Virus record (IMG/VR): IMGVR_UViG_3300010160_000003
Location: 1-64,000 of that record
DNA: 64,000 nt
Reading direction: 5' to 3' (one strand)
From: a virus
A program made the position numbers and the translations under genes. The notes under the pieces are model-generated. The model made no database searches. It had not been told where the DNA came from and saw only the letters and a program-made list of their open reading frames with translations. Shown here one piece after another: positions 22,288 through 28,965 of the stretch; within the stretch, counting starts at the first letter, position 1, and each line of letters begins with the position of its first letter.

Positions 22288-22710
22288 ATGAGAGAACGCA
22301 CAACAGGATATATAGGTAATATTTTAGACGGAAAGAAACTAGCCAAGATTGCCAATAAAATTTACAAAGCGCAATATAACAGTGTTAGTGAATGTACAAT
22401 AGATAACTTACTACTAATTGAACTTGAAGAGAAGAATGTTTTTGGAGATTCAAAGTATGCCGTTGTATGTACAGAGGGTGTTGGCTGGGAGCAAGATAGT
22501 TATGGTTGTCTTGAAATCCCGACAAATGTTGGTGCTATGGGTAACTGGAATGGCCGTGTATTCATATCAGTAGAGGTAATTGGACAATGTTTAACAGGAC
22601 AAACACAGGATATCTCAAAATACATTCGTACCTTTGGAGATAGATTAGATAATAACTGTTACCTATGGCAATGTAAAATGTCAGTCCTACCTAGTACAAT
22701 ATCAGTATGA
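22288..22710 (+). CDS. Hypothetical protein (140 aa)
   Basis: MRERTTGYIGNILDGKKLAKIANKIYKAQYNSVSECTIDNLLLIELEEKN...: helical N-terminal third, then beta-rich GVGWEQDSYGCLEIPTNVGAMGNWNGRV. Its last codons contain a class II promoter (22679-22700). Not recognised. Confidence 0.65.
   Translation: MRERTTGYIGNILDGKKLAKIANKIYKAQYNSVSECTIDNLLLIELEEKNVFGDSKYAVVCTEGVGWEQDSYGCLEIPTNVGAMGNWNGRVFISVEVIGQCLTGQTQDISKYIRTFGDRLDNNCYLWQCKMSVLPSTISV
22679..22700 (+). promoter_or_regulatory. Class II element at leaderless distance
   Basis: TGTCAG-N10-TACAAT inside the end of the 140-aa gene, six bases before ATG 22707: it combines both promoter classes. Confidence 0.6.
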
Positions 22711-22868
22711 CCCAAACAACATTCAAACCATACACAATATCAGAACTCGTAGATGAAATCTACAACGACAACTACTCACATCTTGAATTCATGGATAACA
22801 TGGGTGGAGATTGTGACTGCGTAATCCATACTACTATGCAAACCATCTTAGAATACTGGGGAGAATAA
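22707..22868 (+). CDS. Small acidic protein (53 aa)
   Basis: MTQTTFKPYTISELVDEIYNDNYSHLEFMDNMGGDCDCVIHTTMQTILEYWGE; CDC with His. ATGA overlap with the 140-aa gene and TAATG overlap with the next. It can be made by coupling or from its own leaderless message. Function unknown. Confidence 0.65.
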   Translation: MTQTTFKPYTISELVDEIYNDNYSHLEFMDNMGGDCDCVIHTTMQTILEYWGE

Positions 22869-23062
22869 TGTGGACTACCTATAGTTATGTTTGTACTAAC
22901 TGTGATGCATTGATCCAGGTCACTACTCAAGTTACCCCTGAAGAAAATGCATCCTGTACTTGTATGCGTGGGGCCTGGGTAACTCGTACTGCCATGGAAC
23001 CTAATGTGAGCAAGGTCACACCTCCAAAACTTGTAAAAATCAACACCAACCCGTATAATTAA
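22868..23062 (+). CDS. Small zinc-ribbon protein (64 aa)
   Basis: MWTTYSYVCTNCDALIQVTTQVTPEENASCTCMRGAWVTRTAMEPN: CxxC and CxC about 20 apart, a short zinc ribbon. The coding DNA contains a perfect TGTGA-N6-TCACA (23005-23020) just upstream of the next leaderless promoter. Confidence 0.7.
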   Translation: MWTTYSYVCTNCDALIQVTTQVTPEENASCTCMRGAWVTRTAMEPNVSKVTPPKLVKINTNPYN

Positions 23063-23065
23063 TAT

Positions 23066-23221
23066 ATGGACCTAAGTACACTAACCGAATATCTAAAGAT
23101 ACACCTAATCAGTATCCAACAGGACTATGATAAGTTACCTGACGGAGACACACATTCTGTTGCCCACCTTAATGGACAACAACTAGCCATTAACCATATA
23201 CTAAGAGTAATCAATGACTGA
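23066..23221 (+). CDS. Small helical protein (51 aa), leaderless
   Basis: MDLSTLTEYLKIHLISIQQDYDKLPDGDTHSVAHLNGQQLAINHILRVIND. TATAAT ends six bases before ATG. Shares the L/F-x-G-hydrophobic helix plan with the next two proteins, so the three may be paralogues. Unknown function. Confidence 0.65.
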   Translation: MDLSTLTEYLKIHLISIQQDYDKLPDGDTHSVAHLNGQQLAINHILRVIND

Positions 23222-23450
23222 GAAGTATCCTTTCATACCCGAATATTTGACAAAGGCTTTAGAAGATACATCTATACCTCTAATTGACCTAATGCACGGC
23301 TACCTTAAACAAGAAATGCTGGACACTGAAGAACTAATGAAAGATAACAATGACAGATTTTTTCAGGGATATATAGAAGCCTTGACAAACTGCTATGTCA
23401 TGACCTATAATTTATCTATAGACCGTAAAAACATAGAGGAGACCCAATGA
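23214..23450 (+). CDS. Helical hypothetical protein (78 aa)
   Basis: MTEKYPFIPEYLTKALEDTSIPLIDLMHGYLKQEMLDTEELMKDNNDRFFQGYIEALTNCYVMTYNL...; all-helical. Overlaps the previous gene by eight bases and the next by four. Possibly paralogous to its neighbours. Confidence 0.65.
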   Translation: MTEKYPFIPEYLTKALEDTSIPLIDLMHGYLKQEMLDTEELMKDNNDRFFQGYIEALTNCYVMTYNLSIDRKNIEETQ

Positions 23451-23656
23451 CACCACAAGAAATGTTAGAACAGATGATTGACAAGGCTACTTTAGATTTC
23501 TTGGAGATAACCAAGGAAGAAGAAGACGGCGACTTTGGAGATGCAATGCTATCTATGGAACGCACAGAGGCTAATGGTTTTCTAGAAGGTTTGTCAGTGG
23601 CATACCATATAATCTTTGATAAGGTATATACCTCACCAGTAGGATTGGATAACTAA
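23447..23656 (+). CDS. Helical hypothetical protein (69 aa)
   Basis: MTPQEMLEQMIDKATLDFLEITKEEEDGDFGDAMLSMERTEANGFLEGLSVAYHIIFDKVY...; ends with a FxxGLxxAYxxIxD helix like the neighbours. Coupled translation on both sides. Unknown function. Confidence 0.65.
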   Translation: MTPQEMLEQMIDKATLDFLEITKEEEDGDFGDAMLSMERTEANGFLEGLSVAYHIIFDKVYTSPVGLDN

Positions 23657-23835
23657 TGCCTAAGTGTTTAGATTGCAATAACACCACAAGATTTTGGTAT
23701 CAGGAATTAGGAAATAAACTTGGTATCTATAATGAAGACGGTACCCTTGATGATGTAGAGGACGACTACTACGATGAAGTAGAAGGTGGCACTTGTGCTG
23801 AATGTGAATCTGCAAACATTGAGGGGAAGTTATAA
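23656..23835 (+). CDS. Small acidic zinc-ribbon protein (59 aa)
   Basis: MPKCLDCNNTTRFWYQELGN...DDVEDDYYDEVEGGTCAECESANIEGKL: CxxC at each end with an acidic centre. TAATG overlaps both sides. Zinc binding likely; role unknown. Confidence 0.7.
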   Translation: MPKCLDCNNTTRFWYQELGNKLGIYNEDGTLDDVEDDYYDEVEGGTCAECESANIEGKL

Positions 23836-24266
23836 TGGATAACTTTATTGAAATGACAGAAGACGAATGGATTGCTACATACAAACCAATCAAAAATCAT
23901 ATAGATACAAATGCTTCTTTTAATGGAGAGATGTTTGAGACATATGGAGAAGAAGTAGAGTTTGTTAAAGCCCAAGATGAGAATCGCATTTGGATGTATG
24001 GAGACGGAGACGACGGTGGGGGATATGTATGGTCTGGTTGGGGATTTGTAAATAGAATAGGATACTTTATCACTGAGGTTCCTTTCCCTGATAATACTAC
24101 TATACAGGTTCAACTTACCATACCGTTTTATTGTTGTGAGAATTGTGACTCAGAACTAGAAGACCCTGATAATCTAATTAGAGATGCCTTTGATGAGGCA
24201 GACTTGCAAAAATGCCCTAAATGTGCTACGATTGATGAAATGACCCTAGTTGAATTGGAGAAGTAA
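23835..24266 (+). CDS. Conserved acidic protein with C-terminal zinc ribbon (143 aa)
   Basis: MTEDEWIATYKPIKNH at the start and GDGDDGGGYVWSGWGFVNRIGYFITEVPF in the middle are recurring phage features; the C-terminal third has CCENC...CPKC, a zinc ribbon. Small-molecule or DNA role cannot be told. Adjacent start follows its stop without gap. Confidence 0.7.
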   Translation: MDNFIEMTEDEWIATYKPIKNHIDTNASFNGEMFETYGEEVEFVKAQDENRIWMYGDGDDGGGYVWSGWGFVNRIGYFITEVPFPDNTTIQVQLTIPFYCCENCDSELEDPDNLIRDAFDEADLQKCPKCATIDEMTLVELEK

Positions 24267-24590
24267 ATGATAGAAGGACTCGAAATAGCAGGATATTTTT
24301 CAGTAGACTCAGGACAAGCAATGGTAGGCGACCCCTGCTATCTAGATGATTGGGATACTAATAAAAATGATGAATGGAATCTAGAAGGTAAAGAAGGAGA
24401 GTATTCTTATCATGGTTCTAGTGCTACTACACTAACAGACTCATTCGGACAACTAGGCAACTCTACTGCCGTAGTATTTCAAACGGGATATGGAGACGGA
24501 CTCTACCCTGTATATGTTAAGTTAAATGATGATAATCGTGTTTCAATGGTTGTCATTGACTTTGAGGATAATGTAGAGGTAAACAACTAA
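24267..24590 (+). CDS. DUF4241-like protein (107 aa)
   Basis: GYFSVDSGQAMVGDPCYLDDWDT, YSYHGSSATTLTDSFGQLGNSTAVVFQTGYGDGLYPVYV: the SGQ-hydrophobic-hydrophobic-GDPCYL start and TGYGDGLYPV end match a small family known from actinophages and annotated DUF4241-like. Beta-sandwich expected. Function unknown. Confidence 0.7.
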   Translation: MIEGLEIAGYFSVDSGQAMVGDPCYLDDWDTNKNDEWNLEGKEGEYSYHGSSATTLTDSFGQLGNSTAVVFQTGYGDGLYPVYVKLNDDNRVSMVVIDFEDNVEVNN

Positions 24591-24952
24591 TGGGGGCACG
24601 TATTAACTTTGTCTTCAAAGACCGTGAGGGCCGCCCTGCAGTAGTCTTATACAGTCACTGGGGCCAAGATGAATGGCAACGAGACATAGCAATGGCCCTA
24701 GACCATGCCCGTCCTAGATGGGGTGATGAGTCTTACTGTACACGTATGATTATTAGTTATTTAATGCAAGATAGCATTCTAGATGAAACTGGATTTGGTA
24801 TTTATGCTATTAATGATACATTATCTACCCTAGGAGATCAAACCGTTATAATTGATATCATTCAAGAAACTATTATTGACGGTAATACTAAGGTAGACTG
24901 GGACTTATTTGTACAGGCATACAAGCCTGTCGCTGCGCTAGTGGGGGGGTAG
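24590..24952 (+). CDS. Hypothetical phage protein (120 aa)
   Basis: MGARINFVFKDREGRPAVVLYSHWGQDEWQRDIAMALDHARPRWGDESYCTRMIISYLMQD...: starts with F-x-D-x-x-G-x-P-A-V-V-L-Y-S-H-W-G, a motif of a common phage family. Overlaps the DUF4241-like gene by one base. Ends the operon before a strong terminator. Confidence 0.7.
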   Translation: MGARINFVFKDREGRPAVVLYSHWGQDEWQRDIAMALDHARPRWGDESYCTRMIISYLMQDSILDETGFGIYAINDTLSTLGDQTVIIDIIQETIIDGNTKVDWDLFVQAYKPVAALVGG

Positions 24953-24970
24953 GGTCACTCTCGCACTTAC

Positions 24971-25014
24971 GGTGGGGGGCCAACTGTGGTGGGTTGCTCC
25001 CCACCTTCTTTTTT
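24971..25014 (+). terminator. Strong intrinsic terminator
   Basis: GGTGGGG / CCCCACC (24971-24977, 24999-25005) with inner CAAC/GTTG, followed by TTCTTTTTT. Confidence 0.9.
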
Positions 25015-25039
25015 GGTATAATAGTAAAGAGAGGAACTC

Positions 25040-25276
25040 ATGTATAAAATTACTAGAAATAATGTAGCCACTAATGAAGAAAAGATTGCTAAAAAAATAT
25101 CGGTACTTTTATCAGATTTCACTATTGACTTAGAAAAGGTTGGATACTATTTAGCAAGAGCGACACCCTATTTACTTTTTTGCAGAAGCCTAGAAGTATT
25201 AGAGTCAGCACAATTTCAGAAAGACACCATTGAACAACAGAGAATAGGATATGATAATGACAGACTTTTTTATTAA
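25040..25276 (+). CDS. Hypothetical protein (78 aa)
   Basis: MYKITRNNVATNEEKIAKKISVLLSDFTIDLEKVGYYLARATPYLLFCRSLEVLESAQ...; helical. TATAAT just after the terminator and GAGAGGAA ribosome site. Not recognised. Confidence 0.65.
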   Translation: MYKITRNNVATNEEKIAKKISVLLSDFTIDLEKVGYYLARATPYLLFCRSLEVLESAQFQKDTIEQQRIGYDNDRLFY

Positions 25277-25514
25277 GTGTCAGATTTTAGGGGAACTATA
25301 TGAAAACTATAAAGAAGAGTTTGAAGATTTAATTGAAATAAATGACATTGGTTTTCCAATAGCATATCTAAATACACAAAACCTAGTTATACCAACTTCT
25401 CCAGGAATGAGATATGTAGAAGAGGCATGGGATATGCTATTACTAGACCTTGTGGTTGAAGATAAAGGTTTTGAAGATTTAGATGATTTGTTGGTTTTTG
25501 CAAACTATGAATGA
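25257..25514 (+). CDS. Hypothetical protein (85 aa), paralogue of 25636 gene
   Basis: MTDFFIKCQILGELYENYKEEFEDLIEINDIGFPIAYLNTQNLV...YVEEAWDMLLLDLVV aligns along its length with the 93-aa protein at 25636 (FETVCGILGELHFNY, DLGLPLAFL). That alignment fixes the start at 25257 rather than 25251. A recent duplication; function unknown. Confidence 0.75.
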   Translation: MTDFFIKCQILGELYENYKEEFEDLIEINDIGFPIAYLNTQNLVIPTSPGMRYVEEAWDMLLLDLVVEDKGFEDLDDLLVFANYE

Positions 25515-25520
25515 AATCTA

Positions 25521-25543
25521 GCCCTGCGGGGCCGGGATTTTTT
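25521..25543 (+). terminator. Short GC hairpin with T-run
   Basis: GCCC-TGCG-GGGC then CGGGATTTTTTAT. It contains one of nine CCGGG-type GC blocks. Confidence 0.6.
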
Positions 25544-25635
25544 ATAAAATTTTAAACCATCAAACCATATTTCCTAAAACCTTATTACGAAGCATCCAAA
25601 TTTTTTCCCCAAACCTCATCTGCTATACTTGAACT

Positions 25636-25917
25636 ATGGCTAATTTTGAAACGGTATGTGGAATTCTAGGTGAACTACACTTTAACTATGGTGATAGTAA
25701 AGACTTTAGAGGTTTTGTAGAGTTTAATGATCTTGGCCTTCCCCTGGCTTTTTTAATAAATGAAGGTTTGGTAGTAGAGTTATCAGATGATGGACGCAGG
25801 TATGTTATAGATACCTTTGATATGTTTGTTGCTTCCCTCAAAGTAGATCCTGATGACATCATGGACGGCATGACGCTTGATGAACTTTTGGAAATCGCTG
25901 CAGCATCCCAAACATAA
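25636..25917 (+). CDS. Hypothetical protein (93 aa), leaderless
   Basis: MANFETVCGILGELHFNYGDSKDFRGFVEFNDLGLPLAFLINEGLVVELSDDGRRYVIDTFDMFVASL...: paralogue of the 85-aa protein. TATACT ends six bases before ATG and there is no ribosome site. Last gene before the origin-like region. Confidence 0.75.
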   Translation: MANFETVCGILGELHFNYGDSKDFRGFVEFNDLGLPLAFLINEGLVVELSDDGRRYVIDTFDMFVASLKVDPDDIMDGMTLDELLEIAAASQT

Positions 25918-26039
25918 AACCTTACAAGACATTACGAAGCCCTAAAAACTTTTCCCCAATCATCGACAAACCTTCAAACCTTCATGCCAGGATATAAGGT
26001 TTGTTATTCCTATAGAGGTATTACGAACTCTCTTTATTT

Positions 26040-26093
26040 ATCCCCCGCCCTGCAATCAATCTAAGGATATTCAAACATTCTGCAGCGGGGGAT
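26040..26093. repeat. GC-rich inverted repeat
   Basis: ATCCCCCGC / GCGGGGGAT (9 perfect pairs) plus inner TGCA/TGCA, loop 26 bases, in otherwise AT-rich DNA. No T-run, so not a simple terminator. Confidence 0.7.
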
Positions 26094-26237
26094 CAAAAGA
26101 TATACCAAACCACACAGTATAAAACACATTACGAATAACATATATTTTTCCCTGGTTTTCTAGATATTTATCAAACCTTTCAAACCTTTATATGATTTAA
26201 TTGGACATTTTCTCCACATTTGTGTAGGGTTTTAGAG

Positions 26238-26266
26238 TTGACAAATGGAAGGTTTGGGAGTATAAT
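26238..26266 (+). promoter_or_regulatory. Consensus promoter firing into the DnaA-box array
   Basis: TTGACA-N17-TATAAT, both hexamers perfect. No gene starts for about 370 bases, so it may make a primer or an untranslated transcript. Confidence 0.8.
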
Positions 26267-26311
26267 GCCAGGGTTTGTAAGGTTTGACAATGTAAAGGTT
26301 TTATGATAGGA

Positions 26312-26355
26312 GGTTTTGGGGTGTGAGGTTTGAAGGTTTTGGGGTGTGAGGTTTG
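26312..26355. repeat. 23-bp G-rich tandem repeat
   Basis: Two adjacent copies of a unit GGTTTTGGGGTGTGAGGTTTG plus AA. G-runs could form a quadruplex; contains the AAGGTTTG iteron core. Confidence 0.75.
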
Positions 26356-26454
26356 TCCGTTAGACATTACGAACGCATCTGTATAAATGCTCCATTCCCC
26401 ACTTCACTCCACTTTCCTCCACTTTAAGATAAATCTAAAAAATATCAGTAACAT

Positions 26455-26600
26455 TTATCCTGTGGATAACTATCCTAAACCTGTGGATAACTCTATCAAA
26501 CCACGCCTTCCTCCTGTGGATAACTTCATCAAACCTCTGCATAAACCTGTGGATAACTATCAAACATATGTAATAGATATGTTCTATAACCTGTGGATAA
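26455..26600. other. Array of five perfect DnaA boxes
   Basis: TGTGGATAA at 26461, 26482, 26515, 26548 and 26592, all in one direction; the first lies in TTATCC-TGT-GGATAA. Spacings 21, 33, 33 and 44 bp put the boxes on nearly one helix face. TTATCCACA is the conserved bacterial DnaA box. Confidence 0.85.
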
Positions 26601-26641
26601 CTCCTAGAGTTACTCTGATAACTTTGTGATATTATGGGTAT

Positions 26642-26728
26642 ATGAAACCTTTTCTGATCATTATGCTTGGCCTATTTCTATTCTTAAATTACATGGCTTA
26701 TCTCCAACAAATCCGTATGAGTGGATAA
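26642..26728 (+). CDS. 28-residue membrane peptide, leaderless
   Basis: MKPFLIIMLGLFLFLNYMAYLQQIRMSG: one membrane helix. TATTAT lies six bases before the ATG. Small membrane peptides next to origins may anchor DNA or toxify; no evidence for either. Confidence 0.45.
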   Translation: MKPFLIIMLGLFLFLNYMAYLQQIRMSG

Positions 26729-26822
26729 AACCAGGGTATATAAACCTCTGGCTATCTGGCATATGGGGCTATAAGGCTATCTGGCTATAGGGTTTGTATC
26801 TTATACTGGGGATTATGATGTC

Positions 26823-26851
26823 TTGACTTTCCCCCGATTTTTTGATATGAT
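26823..26851 (+). promoter_or_regulatory. Class I (leaderless) promoter
   Basis: TTGACT-N17-TATGAT, six bases to ATG 26858; the spacer carries the TTCCCCC tract. Confidence 0.8.
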
Positions 26852-26857
26852 GGTTTA

Positions 26858-27484
26858 ATGAAGCAATGGAAGCAAAGAACCTGGTTTCAGGCTCCCGATG
26901 GCACAAAAGGATCTAATGCCTTAGTTGCTAAAGAGGCTGGAGTTACTACTGGAACAGTTACCAATGTATTTAGTTATCCTGAAAAAGTAATACCAGAGAC
27001 TAAAAAAAGGGTTTTAGAGGCAGTTAAAAAACTTAACTATACCTACAATGTAATGCCAACAATGAAAATGTGTACTGTCTGTAAGGTTGCCAAACCATTT
27101 GAAGATTTTTATGATGGCTATAAAGCCAAGAAACAAAGAGATGTTACAAATAAAAAATATCTTCATTCTAGATGTAAAGATTGCGATCATGCCAGAGTTA
27201 AGGTCTATCATAAAAATAATAGGGTTAAAGTTAGAAAACAACAGTTAATTTCTCATAGACGTAGAGAGTATGGGCTAACTGAAGAAGAATACAATAATAT
27301 GGTTTTGTCTCAAAATAACATGTGCGCTATCTGCAATAAGCCTAATGATAGAACCTTACATATAGACCATGAGCATGTAACAGGCAAGGTTAGGGGCTTG
27401 CTATGCTCTAACTGTAACCTAGGTATAGGACTGCTTCAAGAAGATCTTATTATTCTTAATAGGGCTATTAAGTACTTATCTTGA
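26858..27484 (+). CDS. LacI-type HTH fused to endonuclease VII (208 aa)
   Basis: Residues ~20-64 (ALVAKEAGVTTGTVTNVF, then PEKVIPETKKRVLEAVKKLNY) form a LacI-family DNA-binding headpiece. Residues ~70-110 hold CTVCKVAKPFEDF and RCKDC, the zinc part, and ~140-208 (LTEEEYNNMVLSQNNMCAICNKP, IDHEHVTGKVRGLLCSNCN) form a recombination endonuclease VII / HNH domain. So a sequence-specific binder is joined to a nuclease, as in some homing or regulator-like nucleases. Leaderless. Directly right of the origin-like region. Fusion is visible; target unknown. Confidence 0.85.
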   Translation: MKQWKQRTWFQAPDGTKGSNALVAKEAGVTTGTVTNVFSYPEKVIPETKKRVLEAVKKLNYTYNVMPTMKMCTVCKVAKPFEDFYDGYKAKKQRDVTNKKYLHSRCKDCDHARVKVYHKNNRVKVRKQQLISHRRREYGLTEEEYNNMVLSQNNMCAICNKPNDRTLHIDHEHVTGKVRGLLCSNCNLGIGLLQEDLIILNRAIKYLS

Positions 27485-27573
27485 TATACCGTGCAAAAGT
27501 AGGCTGTTAACCAATGGTGCCCGTGTAGGGCAGTGGAAGGTTTGTTACTCTATTATCGCCGAACATTAAAAAC
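27485..27573. other. Short spacer with GCCC hairpin
   Basis: GCCC-GTGTA-GGGC hairpin near 27520 and an ATACCGTGCAAAA motif; no gene. Confidence 0.4.
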
Positions 27574-27602
27574 TTGACAACTTATCCTCCAAATGGTATG
27601 AT
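27574..27602 (+). promoter_or_regulatory. Class I (leaderless) promoter
   Basis: TTGACA-N17-TATGAT, six bases to ATG 27609. Confidence 0.8.
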
Positions 27603-27608
27603 AGATAT

Positions 27609-27833
27609 ATGACACACGATGAATTGCTCGAATTCATAAATAGCCCAACCTGTCGGAATAGTCGAACCTTAGAGACTCCATACGCAGCCCTTCGTGCAGT
27701 AGTGGAATTGCATAAGCCTTCTTTGGTAAATGCCGAAGAGTGCGAAACTTGCACACTACACACAGATTATTCTGACAGGTATATTGCTTATCCTTGCGAA
27801 ACCATTCAAGCCATAGAAAAGGAGTTAACGTGA
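27609..27833 (+). CDS. Small protein (74 aa), leaderless
   Basis: MTHDELLEFINSPTCRNSRTLETPYAALRAVVELHKPSLVNAEECETCTLHTDYSDRYIAYPCETIQAIEKEL: CETC with His and Cys later (possible zinc site) within helices. The pattern PYAALRAVVELHKP is frequent in actinophage small proteins. Coupled to the next gene by GTGA. Confidence 0.65.
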   Translation: MTHDELLEFINSPTCRNSRTLETPYAALRAVVELHKPSLVNAEECETCTLHTDYSDRYIAYPCETIQAIEKELT

Positions 27834-28015
27834 GTAGCATAGATACTTGCTGGAATTGCGGTAACTCTGATATTGAAGCAATAGAAAAAGTTGCTCTGGC
27901 AATTCAACAAAGACATGATAATGGATCTTACTTTGATAAGCAATGGTCAAACCATCATGGACTAATGCGTTGCGATTGTGTTGAATTAATACGATTTATA
28001 AGGAACTTAAAATGA
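27830..28015 (+). CDS. Small two-CxxC protein (61 aa), GTG start
   Basis: VSSIDTCWNCGNSDIEAIEKVALAIQQRH...MRCDCVELIRFIRNLK. GTG chosen because AAAGGAG precedes it and it overlaps the TGA before (GTGA); an upstream TTG frame overlaps the 74-aa gene. CxxC plus CxC likely bind zinc. Confidence 0.65.
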   Translation: MSSIDTCWNCGNSDIEAIEKVALAIQQRHDNGSYFDKQWSNHHGLMRCDCVELIRFIRNLK

Positions 28016-28152
28016 AACTACACTATGGGAAAATGACTGCCAACTATTCTTTTGGGGTATATGTTCATGACTGGGGATACCCTATTAAACATGAATGGGA
28101 AATTGGCTTATACCTGTTCCATTGGTATATAGGAATAGACTTTTTTAAATGA
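28012..28152 (+). CDS. Small aromatic-rich protein (46 aa)
   Basis: MKLHYGKMTANYSFGVYVHDWGYPIKHEWEIGLYLFHWYIGIDFFK: beta pattern with many Trp/Tyr/His. ATGA overlaps both ends. Not recognised. Confidence 0.6.
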   Translation: MKLHYGKMTANYSFGVYVHDWGYPIKHEWEIGLYLFHWYIGIDFFK

Positions 28153-28286
28153 CCTGTACAAAATATGGCTGTAACTATGAACTAGACCTTGATGGTAAGG
28201 TAACTTGTACTGTATGTGGTGCAATGGATGATGATATGAGTCCAACAACATTAGATATGTTTGAGGCTCAGGTAGATTTTGAATGA
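28149..28286 (+). CDS. Small zinc-ribbon protein (45 aa)
   Basis: MTCTKYGCNYELDLDGKVTCTVCGAMDDDMS...: four Cys in C-x4-C...C-x2-C form, a minimal zinc ribbon. Coupled both sides. Confidence 0.65.
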   Translation: MTCTKYGCNYELDLDGKVTCTVCGAMDDDMSPTTLDMFEAQVDFE

Positions 28287-28447
28287 AGCGTTGTATACAT
28301 GTATATAAAATTGTGCATGAAGACATATGTTCACTATGTGGTAGGGACACCCATGAAACAAACTGGGTACAAGAATTAAAATATAGACGAGAGTATGTAG
28401 AAAAAGTGGGCTTATTCTATAAACGTTCTGTGTGGTGGAGTATATAG
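28283..28447 (+). CDS. Small zinc-finger protein (54 aa)
   Basis: MKRCIHVYKIVHEDICSLCGRDTHETNWVQELKYRREYVEKVGLFYKRSVWWSI: C-x-H...CxxC...H could hold zinc; RD-H-x-x-x-W motif is known from other small phage proteins. ATGA overlap upstream. Confidence 0.65.
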   Translation: MKRCIHVYKIVHEDICSLCGRDTHETNWVQELKYRREYVEKVGLFYKRSVWWSI

Positions 28448-28461
28448 GTTATAATAGGCTT

Positions 28462-28515
28462 ATGCCATGTATACATTATAAAGCAATTAGTGTGGTAGAA
28501 TGTATATATGAATGA
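28462..28515 (+). CDS. Possible 17-residue leaderless peptide
   Basis: MPCIHYKAISVVECIYE from an ATG six bases after TATAAT. It overlaps the start of the Dps gene and holds that gene's -10, so it may be only a leader or chance. Confidence 0.3.
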   Translation: MPCIHYKAISVVECIYE

Positions 28516-28960
28516 AAAATTAATTGAACTATTAAAGGCTCTTCTTGCAGATACTGTAGCCTTAAAGTTTAAAGCACATGGATACCATTGGAATGTTGAA
28601 GGAGATGATTTTCCTCAAGCACATGCTTTTTTTGAAATGATTTATAATGATTATGAAGAAGCAATTGATGGCTTTGCAGAAAACCTTCGTCGTTTAGATA
28701 CATATGCTCCATTTAAACTTTCACGTTTTGTAGAACTATCAAAGAATGTAGCAGAAACTGATGTTAATTCTGATTTTGTAGTAATGGCTGGCGATCTTCT
28801 TATATCAAATGATGCAGTTTTAGTAGTTTTAAAAGATACATTTGATGTGGCTGATATGGCTCGTGAACAAGGTGTTGCAAACTTCCTTGCAGAACGTATT
28901 GATCAACATCAAAAATGGCATTGGCAACTTAAGGCAGTTACTAAGCCTTCAATGAATTAA
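28508..28960 (+). CDS. dps: Dps-like ferritin (DNA-protection / starvation protein)
   Basis: 150 residues, all-helical. Ferroxidase ligands fall at His27, His39, Asp54 and Glu58, the same spacing (12, 15, 4) as in E. coli Dps (His51, His63, Asp78, Glu82). Motif KAHGYHWNVEGDDF is typical. Dps forms dodecamers that oxidise and store iron and can protect DNA from peroxide. In a phage it could guard phage DNA or sequester iron during infection. Leaderless start (TAGAAT six bases upstream), followed by the HAD gene. Confidence 0.85.
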   Translation: MNEKLIELLKALLADTVALKFKAHGYHWNVEGDDFPQAHAFFEMIYNDYEEAIDGFAENLRRLDTYAPFKLSRFVELSKNVAETDVNSDFVVMAGDLLISNDAVLVVLKDTFDVADMAREQGVANFLAERIDQHQKWHWQLKAVTKPSMN

Positions 28961-28965
28961 TAATT

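Larger units (their letters stand above)
25918..26641. other. Origin-like non-coding region
   Basis: 724 bases without a gene. From left: repeated AAACCTT/AAGGTTTG and TTACGAA...TTTTCCCC units, a GC-rich inverted repeat (26040-26093), a consensus promoter (26238-26266), a 23-bp tandem repeat (26312-26355), and five DnaA boxes (26461-26600). The combination of iterons, DnaA boxes and AT-rich flanks is that of a replication origin; activity is inferred. Confidence 0.7.

Noticed and set aside
24971-25014. Possible tRNA or structured RNA in the G-rich stretch
   Set aside because: Fold is a simple GGTGGGG/CCCCACC hairpin with a T-run, fully explained as a terminator.
26387-26629. 80-codon frame across the DnaA boxes
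   Set aside because: Repeated PVDN residues are simply translated DnaA boxes; no start signal.
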